From the NCBI RefSeq assembly GCF_030145145.1, contig NZ_JAQYWD010000006.1:62001-126000 (forward strand): a stretch of 64,000 nucleotides of DNA. The letters are read 5' to 3'. Numbering within the stretch: position 1 is the stretch's first letter; each line of letters opens with the position of its first letter. Origin of the DNA: Desulfobacula sp. GTDB taxonomy: Bacteria; Desulfobacterota; Desulfobacteria; Desulfobacterales; Desulfobacteraceae. Shown one piece after another: positions 1 to 8,306 of this stretch. A program made the position numbers and the translations under genes. Under the pieces are notes generated by a model. The model had not been told where the DNA came from, did not search any database, and worked only from the letters and a program-made list of their open reading frames with translations.

Positions 1-117
1 GACATCACACACAAGGATGGCTTCCGGCAAATTCGAAATAAACGCAGCAAGAATTCGGTTTTCTTTCAATCGGGTGTTTTTATGGTCCATTATTTTTTTT
101 ACGATTAACCTTTGCAT
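1..117 (-). CDS. Partial PAS-type sensor protein (N-terminus only)
   Basis: The complement of this edge reads as open coding sequence from an ATG at 117 to the window boundary. It has a basic start and then a stretch containing ENRILAAFISNLPEAILVCD, which resembles the first helix and strand of a PAS domain (inference). Its start lies 14 bases after the stop of the CHASE gene on the same strand, so the two are probably co-transcribed and this may be the signalling partner that the CHASE protein lacks. A second in-frame ATG at 90 is possible. Only about 39 residues are visible, so the output domain (kinase, cyclase or other) cannot be told. Confidence 0.5.
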   Translation of the reverse strand, partial: MQRLIVKKIMDHKNTRLKENRILAAFISNLPEAILVCDV

Positions 118-131
118 TAATCCATCTGATA

Positions 132-1538
132 TCAGTCATCCTTGTCCTTGTCCGGGTAAAGAGTCTTGTGTTCCTTTGGATAATGCTGTTTTATGCAATC
201 CGGGCAAATGCCGTGACTGATATCTGCTTGTGAATGCTTGTGAATATAAACATCCACTTGTTCCCAGTATCCTTTATCATCCCTGATTTTTTTACAAAAT
301 GAACAAATGGGAAGTATGCCCCTTAACGTCTTTACTTCATTGAGCGCATGCTGGAGATTTAGAATGGTTAAATCGCGTTCCGCCTCTGCTGCCGTGCGGT
401 CTTTGATTTCGGTTTCCAGTTGCTGGTTTGTCTGTGCCTGGGTTTTAACCCGTCGTTCAATCTCGGCAGTGTATAAAATTTTTTTCAGCAGATAGAATGC
501 CAGAAGGGATGTCAGTAAAACCAATCCAAGGGAAACAATCCATGCCTGCCACATTTTCCGTGAGTGATAGTAACCGTCTAACGGGTGGATTACCATTTTC
601 CACCGGCGTTCTGCAAAATCAAATGTTTTGTTCCAGAAAAGTCCGGTTTGAATTTTTCCAGCAGATATGGGGTGATCTCTGGATTTTAAGATTCGCGACG
701 GTCGCTGATAAAGGAACTGGTTTCCTTTATCAGCAGACATATCGTAAATCGTCAAACAAAGTCCTTCATCGGAAAAGTCTTTCAGCGATGTCTCGATGGC
801 CGTGCCGATACGGAGGACTTCTACAACAAATCCTTTCAGATTTTTTCGTCGTTCTTCCGGGGTATTCAAAGGCCTGTCCAAATGATAGATGGGCAGGAGG
901 AGCAGGGTCCCGAACTGGTTGCCGGTCTCTTGAACCAGTTTGAGCCTGGCGGTGGCCGTTGTTTTCCCCGTATGGGACCCTTTGTTGATGGCCGTTAAGC
1001 GGGTCTTATCGGACGCGATATCAAAACCAAAGGCAGCGGTGTTGCCTGCCAGGGGGTGGAGATAATAGACGATGACATATTCCTCTCTGCGCTCAGCCCT
1101 GACCATAGCATTTGTTTGTGCGCGTTCTGTAAATTCAAAATCGGCAAACCCCTCTTTCCTTGCCGCTGATTCATAAAGGGCACGGTTCGTGTCCTTTACC
1201 AGCGGATTCCAGCCAAAGGCCTGGATTCCGGGGTAACGGGGCAGAATGTTTGCCACAAAGCTGGTGAATTCCTTACGGGTCACAAGCGTGGAATTATTAA
1301 AAAAATCACCCAGAAACAAGAGGGCCCCTTTATAGTCGTTTAAAGTCGATTCCACAGCGTTTGTGTAAGCTTTTGCCCAGGATTTAAATTCAGTGCGCTG
1401 ATTTTTCTTTTCCCAATTATGAACCAGCAAAAAAAGGATAAATGACATTGTCAACCCTGACACAAGCAACCATGCGATAGGAAAATAGCGGCGCATTGAT
1501 ATTGGAAAGTGAGGTCCGGCAATCGTTGTTTTTTGCAT
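132..1538 (-). CDS. CHASE-domain membrane sensor without an enzymatic output domain
   Basis: The 468-residue protein has a membrane segment at about residues 17-39, an extracytoplasmic region of about 280 residues with CHASE-like features (PRYPGIQAFGWNPLV near residue 100; FGFDIASD near 170), a second membrane segment near 335-355, a coiled coil and a Cys-rich tail. The tail has CSFCKKIRDDKGYWEQVDVY followed by HGICPDC, a motif often seen at the end of PAS or response-regulator proteins in deltaproteobacteria. No histidine kinase, GGDEF or other catalytic domain is present. CHASE domains sense small extracellular ligands (established for the family). The start has a strong GGGAGGG site. The next gene downstream begins 14 bases after the stop and may be its output partner. 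Confidence 0.8.
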   Translation of the reverse strand: MQKTTIAGPHFPISMRRYFPIAWLLVSGLTMSFILFLLVHNWEKKNQRTEFKSWAKAYTNAVESTLNDYKGALLFLGDFFNNSTLVTRKEFTSFVANILPRYPGIQAFGWNPLVKDTNRALYESAARKEGFADFEFTERAQTNAMVRAERREEYVIVYYLHPLAGNTAAFGFDIASDKTRLTAINKGSHTGKTTATARLKLVQETGNQFGTLLLLPIYHLDRPLNTPEERRKNLKGFVVEVLRIGTAIETSLKDFSDEGLCLTIYDMSADKGNQFLYQRPSRILKSRDHPISAGKIQTGLFWNKTFDFAERRWKMVIHPLDGYYHSRKMWQAWIVSLGLVLLTSLLAFYLLKKILYTAEIERRVKTQAQTNQQLETEIKDRTAAEAERDLTILNLQHALNEVKTLRGILPICSFCKKIRDDKGYWEQVDVYIHKHSQADISHGICPDCIKQHYPKEHKTLYPDKDKDD

Positions 1539-1574
1539 CTTGGCCCTCCCGTATAAAGATGACCTGGCGTGTTT

Positions 1575-1904
1575 TCATATCCGGTCTGAAAAAATATCCT
1601 CAAAAAGGATATCATCTGCTTTAATGCACCGTTGTTTCAATTCCCGGTATTTTTCAAGCAGTGTTCTGCCGTCTTCGGTCAGTTTTGTCCCTTTTCTTTT
1701 GTCGGCAAGGACAACGGGCTTTCCAAAATTCTTTTCAGTTGATTTTATTTTGCTCCAGACGGTTTTATAGGCCATTTTCAATTCTTTGGCAGTCTTGTTG
1801 ATTGAATTTGTCCGATCAATGGATTCAAGAATGGTCATTCGTCCCGTCCCCATTATGATCCCGCCGTCATTACTGATAAGCAACTGGCTGGATTTAATCT
1901 TCAT
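1575..1904 (-). CDS. ModE/LysR-type winged-helix DNA-binding protein
   Basis: The 109-residue protein consists almost only of the N-terminal helix-turn-helix of ModE-type regulators: a segment with ESIDRTNSINKTAKELKMAY, then KTVWSKIKSTEKNFGKP and a wing with RKGTKLTEDGRTLL. The C-terminal molybdate-binding (TOBE) domains of full ModE are absent, so any Mo/W sensing must come from elsewhere or not occur. The start has an AAGGATTCAG site. It follows mobB by 75 bases at the end of a Mo-cofactor gene set, which makes a regulatory role in Mo/W metabolism likely (inference). A candidate target is the palindrome at 4203-4234. Confidence 0.75.
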   Translation of the reverse strand: MKIKSSQLLISNDGGIIMGTGRMTILESIDRTNSINKTAKELKMAYKTVWSKIKSTEKNFGKPVVLADKRKGTKLTEDGRTLLEKYRELKQRCIKADDILFEDIFSDRI

Positions 1905-1979
1905 CTGAATCCTTATCTGAGAGATCTGTGTTAATTTTTCCTTTAATGATACTGTTTTTTTGATTTCATGTACACCTTT

Positions 1980-2504
1980 TTAACGGTTCCGACCCTGGCT
2001 TTTTTTTTTGAGAAAGGCTGTAATTTCCGTAATGGCATTTCTTTTAAAGCAGGATATGTTCAAGGCATTGACCTGTTTTTTGATTTTGGGATCCAACAGG
2101 TCATCGGTAATAATGGCCCTGACCCGGGGAACATCCATAAATAGCAGGGGCTTTTTTACCGTTTCTCTCCAGATTTCGATTTTATCATGGGGGCCGCTTA
2201 TCCATCCTTCTATGAGGACGATATCCAGATGCGGATAAAATTTTTTCATGACGGCATCTGGTGTCATGTTCCGGGTCCTGGGCAGGTAAACGGCTGCCAG
2301 GTCCCGGGTCATCATCGTCACGGGTGCTGCACCGGCCTGGCGGTGCAGAAATGAGTCCTTGCCGGGTTTGTCCAGTTCATGGGCATGGGAACTGTGCTTG
2401 ATAGACCCAACAGTGATGCCGGTTTTAACCATTTCCCCTATGAGATCCACTATCAGGGTTGTTTTTCCTGAACCTGGCTGGCCGATGATATGGAACGGAA
2501 TCAT
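1980..2504 (-). CDS. mobB: Molybdopterin-guanine dinucleotide biosynthesis protein MobB
   Basis: This is a 174-residue P-loop GTPase of the MobB family. The Walker A motif GQPGSGKTT is at residues 8-16, followed by GSIKHSSHAHELDKPGKDSF and then RQAGA, as in MobB. MobB binds GTP and assists attachment of the guanine nucleotide to the molybdenum cofactor in the cytoplasm. The ATG directly abuts the stop codon of the MoeA-like gene, so the two are translationally linked. No mobA is in the window. Length is normal for the family. Confidence 0.88.
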   Translation of the reverse strand: MIPFHIIGQPGSGKTTLIVDLIGEMVKTGITVGSIKHSSHAHELDKPGKDSFLHRQAGAAPVTMMTRDLAAVYLPRTRNMTPDAVMKKFYPHLDIVLIEGWISGPHDKIEIWRETVKKPLLFMDVPRVRAIITDDLLDPKIKKQVNALNISCFKRNAITEITAFLKKKSQGRNR

Positions 2505-3560
2505 TTATCCGGCCTTTCCAAATGAACAGGCTGGAAATCTGCAGGTCTTGCAGTTCAGGCAGAGGCCCCCATGGCTCAGTCGCGCCAGATCCCTTGCGCC
2601 TGGACGTTCCCCGGCCATCAACCGGGGCAATATCAGATCGAAAATGGTGGTTTTATGGTACAGGCCACAGGCAGGAAGTCCCATGATGGCCGTATTTTTG
2701 TGGTAGCCCAGAAGGAACATGGCGCCTGGAAGCACAGCGGCTGAATAATGAATTTCTTGGAATCCTGAATCCACAATCCCGTCTTTTGTCACGTCGTCGG
2801 GATCAACAGACATGCCGCCGGTGGTAATGATCAGGTCGGTATCTTTCTCAAGATACCGTCGGATTTGACGGCTGATCATCTCCCTGTTGTCCGGGAGAAT
2901 GACGGTTTCTTCCACTGTGGCCCCCAGGGCCGTTGTCTTTTGTTCAACAATGGCTTGAAATTGATCCTTGATCAACCCTTTATAGACCTCCTCTCCGGTG
3001 ATGATCAACCGGATTTTCAATGGATGAAAGAGCTTGACGCTGAAAACAGGGTACTGCTGCCGGGCAAAATCCAGGGCCTTGTCAAGCGTGTCTTTATGGA
3101 TCACGAGGGGGATGGTCCTTGTTGCAGCAAGGCTTTGATGCTGTTTGACACGGGTATTGGTGTGGATGGAGGCACACATCACATCCTGGAACATATTAAA
3201 CTCTTCCAGGGCCTGAATATTGACCTTGAAAAGCCCGGGATAAGCCGCATTAAGTTCCAGTTTCCCCTCCCCGGGAGACCCGGAAAAGGTAACACCCGGT
3301 CCTGAAAGTGCGGATGCAAGTTCCAGAACGGCATCATCTTCATGCACCTGATCATCCGCTAAATCAAGAACATAGAAATTATTTTTACCCATGCGCATCA
3401 ATTGACACACATCCCCGGATGTTATTTTATGTCCTTTTTTGAATGCCGGCCCTTTATACTTTCCCGGGACGATCTGGGTCATGTCATGGGCAAGGGGAGT
3501 GCCCACGGCCTGGTCAACAGTCAGGGTTTCAAAGGGCAAGAGTATTTTATTGTCTCCCAT
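2505..3560 (-). CDS. MoeA/MoaB-like molybdopterin-binding protein
   Basis: The protein has 351 residues. I chose the ATG at 3560 because AAGGAA lies just upstream and the 37 extra codons before it overlap fmdE. The second half holds a molybdopterin-binding domain with TTGGMSVDPDDVTKDGI and a conserved LPGAMFLLGY stretch. The N-terminal part resembles proteins of the MoeA superfamily found beside Mo/W genes in sulfate reducers. The C-terminus carries a Cys cluster, CLNCKTCRFPACSFGK, suggesting a metal site. The likely role is in Mo/W cofactor handling rather than canonical MoeA, since the full MoeA domain order is not evident. It sits between fmdE and mobB. Confidence 0.75.
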   Translation of the reverse strand: MGDNKILLPFETLTVDQAVGTPLAHDMTQIVPGKYKGPAFKKGHKITSGDVCQLMRMGKNNFYVLDLADDQVHEDDAVLELASALSGPGVTFSGSPGEGKLELNAAYPGLFKVNIQALEEFNMFQDVMCASIHTNTRVKQHQSLAATRTIPLVIHKDTLDKALDFARQQYPVFSVKLFHPLKIRLIITGEEVYKGLIKDQFQAIVEQKTTALGATVEETVILPDNREMISRQIRRYLEKDTDLIITTGGMSVDPDDVTKDGIVDSGFQEIHYSAAVLPGAMFLLGYHKNTAIMGLPACGLYHKTTIFDLILPRLMAGERPGARDLARLSHGGLCLNCKTCRFPACSFGKAG

Positions 3561-3568
3561 TTTTTTCC

Positions 3569-4159
3569 TTATTTTGTGACGGGTTGATAATAGGTTCCCA
3601 ATGCACAGGGCCTGCAGAGAATTTGATCGTTTTTCATGACTTCCCGCTTGTCCCGGATAACCTGTCCGCATTTTTGGCAGACAGCCTTGAATCGCGTCGG
3701 TCCAGGCATATCCGAGGCATTGACATCAACGCGTACGGCCTCGATGTGAAACAACGCGTCAAGGTCCATTCTCTTATAAGCGACAAGCTGCTGTTCTCTT
3801 TTATCCGTGATGTCAGGGGCATATTTTTTTGCAAGATGTCTCGCGCTTTCCGTGGATACAATCCTTACGGCTCTGCCGGTTTCAAGATTGACAAAGGTGG
3901 CTGCCATAATGCCGTTATCCACAAATTTTAAAGACCGTCTGCCCAGTCTGACACCGGTAACAAAAGAAATGGCATCTGTGGCACATCTGTCCATTTCTAC
4001 ATACACAATGAGTTTTTTTATCTGGGGCAGTTCTCTGGGGGTATCCAGGCCGATGAGACGGCATCCTTCCATTGCCATGCGAACACCGATAACCTGTCCC
4101 GAACAAATGTGCCCATGGGCATTTGCAGATCCTTTCAGCAGGGTTTCAAATTCTTCCAT
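3569..4159 (-). CDS. FmdE-family protein
   Basis: The protein has 196 residues. The ATG at 4159 is preferred over a TTG one codon upstream; AAGGAATTG precedes it. The N-terminal core has HGHICSGQVIGVRMA and later EMDRCATDAISFVTG, the Cys/His signature of the FmdE/FwdE family. The C-terminus is a small zinc-ribbon-like unit with CQKCGQVI and CRPCALG. FmdE proteins were first found with tungsten/molybdenum formylmethanofuran dehydrogenase, but in sulfate reducers they occur near Mo-cofactor genes; their exact role is not settled. It is the first gene of the minus-strand Mo/W operon, transcribed away from a 13-bp palindrome. Confidence 0.82.
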   Translation of the reverse strand: MEEFETLLKGSANAHGHICSGQVIGVRMAMEGCRLIGLDTPRELPQIKKLIVYVEMDRCATDAISFVTGVRLGRRSLKFVDNGIMAATFVNLETGRAVRIVSTESARHLAKKYAPDITDKREQQLVAYKRMDLDALFHIEAVRVDVNASDMPGPTRFKAVCQKCGQVIRDKREVMKNDQILCRPCALGTYYQPVTK

Positions 4160-4202
4160 CAATTCCTTCCCGTCTGGTTATCATTTGTTGAATTTGATGC
4201 GG

Positions 4203-4234
4203 TTGACCTTATGTTAAACTGAACATAAGGTCAA
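4203..4234. promoter_or_regulatory. 13-bp perfect inverted repeat, candidate operator
   Basis: TTGACCTTATGTT and AACATAAGGTCAA are perfect inverted arms separated by six bases (AAACTG). The site lies between the divergent FmdE-family gene (start 4159) and the DUF1847 gene (start 4347). The arms end in a TTATGT-type half site, vaguely like ModE half sites, and a ModE-type HTH protein is encoded in the same cluster. No T-run follows, so an operator is more likely than a terminator. Confidence 0.5.
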
Positions 4235-4264
4235 GGAAGGGGGTATTTTTTTTGCAACCCTTTC

Positions 4265-4293
4265 TTGACGACAACGCAATGTTCGCATACAAA
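4265..4293 (+). promoter_or_regulatory. Predicted sigma-70 promoter for the DUF1847 gene
   Basis: TTGACG (4265-4270), a 17-base spacer and TACAAA (4288-4293) fit the vegetative promoter consensus. The site lies about 55 bases before the ATG at 4347 and just downstream of the 4203-4234 palindrome. Confidence 0.45.
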
Positions 4294-4346
4294 TTAGAGC
4301 GGACACGTAATTTGAGCGGTTACATCACTTAACTCAGGAGAAAAAA

Positions 4347-5069
4347 ATGACAGATGAAAAAAAGAAGATGCCGTCTTCCTGTGCATCTTGTAAAGTTGAA
4401 ATTCCCCAAAGAATTTGTTTTTCAGATCAAGGAGAGGGCCACAAGGGGTGTCCGACATTGACCCGGAAAGCGGTGTTAAAAGAGGCCAATAAAGAATATG
4501 AGGCAAAAGACGTCCATACATTTGCCTACAACGCATCGTTGCAGGAAGCAGAGTGTTATGCCAACCGGGACCAGCAACCGTATATCATGCAGCCGTGCAA
4601 AACACGGATTGTTGAAATCTGTGAGTTTGCCATGAAAATGGGATATAAACGGCTTGGTCTTGCCTTTTGCCTGGGAATGACCAAAGAAGCCAAAATTGTT
4701 GAAGAAATTTTGAAAGGATACGGATTTGAGGTGGCCTCCGTTTGTTGTAAAGCCGGTAACAGTTCAAAAGATATCATCGGCATCAGTGAGGACGAAAAGA
4801 TATACAAAGGAACGGATGAGGCCATGTGCAACCCCATATTTCAGGCCAAGGCCCTGACCTATGAACAGGTGGATTTCAATATCCTTCTGGGATTGTGTGT
4901 GGGACATGATAGCCTGTTTCTAAAGTTTACGGATATCCCCACTACAGTATTGGCAGTCAAGGACCGGGTCACCGGTCACAACCCGCTGGCAGCCATTTAT
5001 AATGCAGACTCCTATTACAAAAAAGTCAGGTTTCCGGATGGCTCTGACGCTGCAGAGTTTCCGGGTTGA
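4347..5069 (+). CDS. DUF1847 cysteine-rich metal-binding protein
   Basis: This 240-residue cytoplasmic protein has many Cys: CASC near residue 11, a Cys at about 25 and 35, CYANRDQQPYIMQPCKTRIV, LAFCLGMTKEAKIVE and a late LGLCVGHDSLF. The pattern matches the DUF1847 family of predicted metal-binding proteins common in anaerobes; no enzymatic activity is established. A CAGGAG site precedes the ATG. It is transcribed divergently from the Mo/W operon across a shared palindrome, hinting at joint regulation (inference). No membrane segment or signal peptide is seen. Confidence 0.8.
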   Translation: MTDEKKKMPSSCASCKVEIPQRICFSDQGEGHKGCPTLTRKAVLKEANKEYEAKDVHTFAYNASLQEAECYANRDQQPYIMQPCKTRIVEICEFAMKMGYKRLGLAFCLGMTKEAKIVEEILKGYGFEVASVCCKAGNSSKDIIGISEDEKIYKGTDEAMCNPIFQAKALTYEQVDFNILLGLCVGHDSLFLKFTDIPTTVLAVKDRVTGHNPLAAIYNADSYYKKVRFPDGSDAAEFPG

Positions 5070-5191
5070 TACGGTACCGGCAATACCGGCCATCAAGATT
5101 AAAGGCTGTCGGCACCGCTGGCATCTGTGATCAAAAAGGTGAGATACCCGGAATAATTGTGAAAAAGGCTGTGATCTGCTAATAACAACGC

Positions 5192-6772
5192 ATGAAAATA
5201 AAATTAAAAGATATCATTGACCTGGATTATTTTATCCGTATGGATGAAGCCCTTGACACCAGGGAGGCAATAAGGTCCCGGGCGATCAAGGATCGCAAGA
5301 TCTATGATCAATGTAAGCAAACGTGTCAAACAGACACAGCCTTTTTATTCACCTGGTTGACGTTCAGAAAAGCGGAATTTTTTCAGAGGAAAGATAAAAA
5401 GGGAGAGACCCTGCTGCCCGGCACTGTTTTTTCTTCCCTGTACACCTGGATGGTCTATGCCATGGTTTTTACCGGGGGAATGACAGGCGTATCCCTGGCA
5501 TATTCATTTCTTGCCTACCATGGCAACCGTCCGATAAATGTGGCGGTTTTTATGGCCATATTTGTTGCCTTGCAGGTGGTGTTGATCCTACTCACGCTTA
5601 TCCTGTTGATGCGACGGCGGGTCAGTTCGAAACATCAAGGGAATCGGTTTGGCCATTCCATTGTTCATACACTGGTATCGGCGTTGCTTTTTAAGGTGTT
5701 GCCCGGAATTTTGAAAAAAGTAAATCACCCGTTGTTTAAAAAAACCGTTGAACCCCTTGAATATACGGCTTCCCTTATCCGGATCAAGCACAGGGAATAT
5801 AAGGACCTTTTTTTCTGGCCGGTGGTCATTCTGTCCTCAGTGTTTTCTTTTTGCTTTTCCACGGGTGCTGTTTGCGGCACCTTTTTCAGGGTGATCGTCA
5901 GCGACATGGCGTTTGGATGGCAGTCCACGCTCATGACCACCAGTGACCGGGTCCATGATCTGGTCGCTTTCCTGGCCCTGCCCTGGTCCTGGTTTCTCCC
6001 CCAGACCCTTGCCCATCCAAGCCTTGCTCAAATCGAGGGGTCCCGGATCATTTTAAAGGACGGCATTTCCGTGCTGGCAACCCAGGATCTGATCTCCTGG
6101 TGGCCCTTCCTGTGCCTGGGCATCCTGTTTTACGCGGTTATTCCCAGGGGACTGCTGCTCATTGCAGGGATTCTGGGGCAACATCAAGCCGCAAGACAAT
6201 TTAACATTGAACGGTCCCGGTTCAGGCAGGTGCTGGTCAGAATGCAGTCGCCTGTCCTGGACATTGATACCCGGGAAACGCCGGTAAGCCAGGCCATCGA
6301 ATCCAACCCCATCAAGGGGATGACCACAGCGCCCCCTGCTGCCGTCACACAAACGGATCCATCCGGCTCGACAGCTGTGGTCCTTGCGTCAAAAAAGGTT
6401 TACTCCGATGCCGCCATTCAAAAAGTTGTCCTTTATGTTCAAGACCATTTATGCCTAACGGTAAACGCGAGGATAGCTATCAATTTTGATTTTGATGAGG
6501 ATACAGATGCGGTCAGTCAAATATCGTCCAGTGATGCGGACCAGGTGATCCTGCTCCATGAGGTCTGGCAACCGCCCATAAGGGGCGTGCTTTATTATAT
6601 TCAACAGATAAAGTCGGTTATGCCGGAAAACAAACCCTTGTGGATATTGTTAACCCAGGATGCCGGACAGGAAGATCTGTGTGTGAGCGATACGGATATT
6701 AATTTTGAGGTCTGGAAAAAAGCGGTATTTAAACTTGAAAATCCCGATATAGGCGTGAAAAGGTTTTTGTAA
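5192..6772 (+). CDS. DUF2868 membrane protein
   Basis: The protein has 526 residues with a soluble N-terminal region, paired membrane segments at about residues 88-110 and 117-140, further segments at about 208-235 and 305-330, and a soluble C-terminal domain of about 180 residues. It matches the DUF2868 family. Its stop codon is immediately followed by the ATG of the DUF3482 GTPase, a conserved gene pair, so the two probably form a membrane-bound GTPase system. The ribosome-binding site is weak. The biochemical function is unknown. Confidence 0.78.
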   Translation: MKIKLKDIIDLDYFIRMDEALDTREAIRSRAIKDRKIYDQCKQTCQTDTAFLFTWLTFRKAEFFQRKDKKGETLLPGTVFSSLYTWMVYAMVFTGGMTGVSLAYSFLAYHGNRPINVAVFMAIFVALQVVLILLTLILLMRRRVSSKHQGNRFGHSIVHTLVSALLFKVLPGILKKVNHPLFKKTVEPLEYTASLIRIKHREYKDLFFWPVVILSSVFSFCFSTGAVCGTFFRVIVSDMAFGWQSTLMTTSDRVHDLVAFLALPWSWFLPQTLAHPSLAQIEGSRIILKDGISVLATQDLISWWPFLCLGILFYAVIPRGLLLIAGILGQHQAARQFNIERSRFRQVLVRMQSPVLDIDTRETPVSQAIESNPIKGMTTAPPAAVTQTDPSGSTAVVLASKKVYSDAAIQKVVLYVQDHLCLTVNARIAINFDFDEDTDAVSQISSSDADQVILLHEVWQPPIRGVLYYIQQIKSVMPENKPLWILLTQDAGQEDLCVSDTDINFEVWKKAVFKLENPDIGVKRFL

Positions 6773-8194
6773 ATGAATGATTCTCTTCAAACGAAAATGA
6801 TACCGGAGTTTGCCGTACTGGGTCACCCCAATGAAGGAAAGTCTTCCGTGGTGTCCACCCTGACCGAAGACGACCAGATAACCGTCAGTCGTATCCCTGG
6901 TGAAACAACGGTATCCAAGCGCTACACGGTTCAAATTGACGGGGAAGATATCATCCGGTTTGTGGATACACCCGGGTTCCAGGTGCCCCGGCAGACCCTT
7001 GCCTGGTTTAAACGATTTGAGGGGGATCCAAACCAGGTTTGTGAGCAGTTTATTGCCACGTTTAGAAAAGACCCGTTTTTTTCAGATGAGTGTGAACTTT
7101 TAGGGCCGGTGGTCAGGGGAGCCGGTATTATTTATGTGGTGGACGGATCCCGGCCGGTGAGGGATGACGACCTGGCTGAAATGGAAATATTACGGCTGAC
7201 CGGACGTCCGAGAATGGCCATAATTAATTCCAAAACCGAGGGCAAAGATTATACAGCGGATTGGAAATCTGAATTTCGAAAGCATTTTAATGCCATCCGG
7301 GTGTTCAATTCCAATACGGCCAATTTTATGGATCGCATTCGAATGCTGGAAAGCCTTAAGTCCATTGACCAGGAATGGGAACCGGTTTTGTCCCGGGTGA
7401 TCCTGGCCTTTCAACGAGACTGGCAGAAAAGAAACCGGCTGGTGACGGCTTTTATGACCCGTAGCATTGAAGAAAGCCTGGCTTTTTTTGTGTCCGAACC
7501 CATCCGGACGTCTTCGGACCAGGCGGACATCAAGGAGGCCCTCACTAAAAAATACCAGGCCCATATAAAAAATCTTGAACGACAGCTGTTTAAACAAATC
7601 AGAACCTTGTTCAAACACAATCTTTTTGAGGTCTACCTGCCGGAATATTCCATCCTCAAGCACGATTTGTTTTCAAAACAGACCTGGGAGCTGTTAGGGC
7701 TGACAAAGGAACAATTGGCAGCTACCGGTGCCATCATCGGCGGCACCATGGGCGCGGTGATCGATACGGCAGCCGCCGGCATCACCTTTGGCGTGTTTAC
7801 CGCCATCGGCGGTATTTTAGGGGCGGGCTCCGCCCTGTTCAGCGGGAAAAAGATCGCTAAAAAGAAAACCGCCGGTATCCGGTTTGGCGGGGATAAGCTC
7901 CAGCTGGGCCCCAATAAAAATCTTCAATTCCTTTATATTCTCATGGACCGGGCATTGATTTACTATTCCCATATCATCAACAGACCCCATGGCCGGCGGG
8001 ATTTACAAGACCCGTCAAAGAACACCCAGAACAAGAAGAAAGGATATTCCACAGAGTTAACGGCCCGCCAGAGAAATGTATGCGCCAGATTTTTCAAAGC
8101 CGTAAACAGCCGGACGTTTCTCAAGGAAAAAACAGCCCTGTCGGATTTTGAAGCATTGATTGAATCTGTCTTGAATGAGATATCCGGGACATAG
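6773..8194 (+). CDS. DUF3482 Era-like GTPase
   Basis: The 473-residue protein starts with a GTPase domain: G1 GHPNEGKSS near residue 18, a switch region with SRIPGETTVSKRY, and G3 as VDTPGFQVP near 65. The expected NKxD is replaced by a degenerate NSKTEGKDY. The C-terminal half (DUF3482) has a glycine/alanine-rich stretch near residues 318-365 that may insert in or contact the membrane. The start codon abuts the DUF2868 stop. This pair is found in many proteobacteria, but its role is not known. Confidence 0.82.
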   Translation: MNDSLQTKMIPEFAVLGHPNEGKSSVVSTLTEDDQITVSRIPGETTVSKRYTVQIDGEDIIRFVDTPGFQVPRQTLAWFKRFEGDPNQVCEQFIATFRKDPFFSDECELLGPVVRGAGIIYVVDGSRPVRDDDLAEMEILRLTGRPRMAIINSKTEGKDYTADWKSEFRKHFNAIRVFNSNTANFMDRIRMLESLKSIDQEWEPVLSRVILAFQRDWQKRNRLVTAFMTRSIEESLAFFVSEPIRTSSDQADIKEALTKKYQAHIKNLERQLFKQIRTLFKHNLFEVYLPEYSILKHDLFSKQTWELLGLTKEQLAATGAIIGGTMGAVIDTAAAGITFGVFTAIGGILGAGSALFSGKKIAKKKTAGIRFGGDKLQLGPNKNLQFLYILMDRALIYYSHIINRPHGRRDLQDPSKNTQNKKKGYSTELTARQRNVCARFFKAVNSRTFLKEKTALSDFEALIESVLNEISGT

Positions 8195-8306
8195 TCCGGT
8201 CAAGACAAAGGGTGTTGTAAAAATCGTGTATCCCAATGCTTAAATTGCATATATTAACGAGTGGAACCAAGCATATTCACAGATAATTCAAAAGGAAGCC
8301 TATTGC

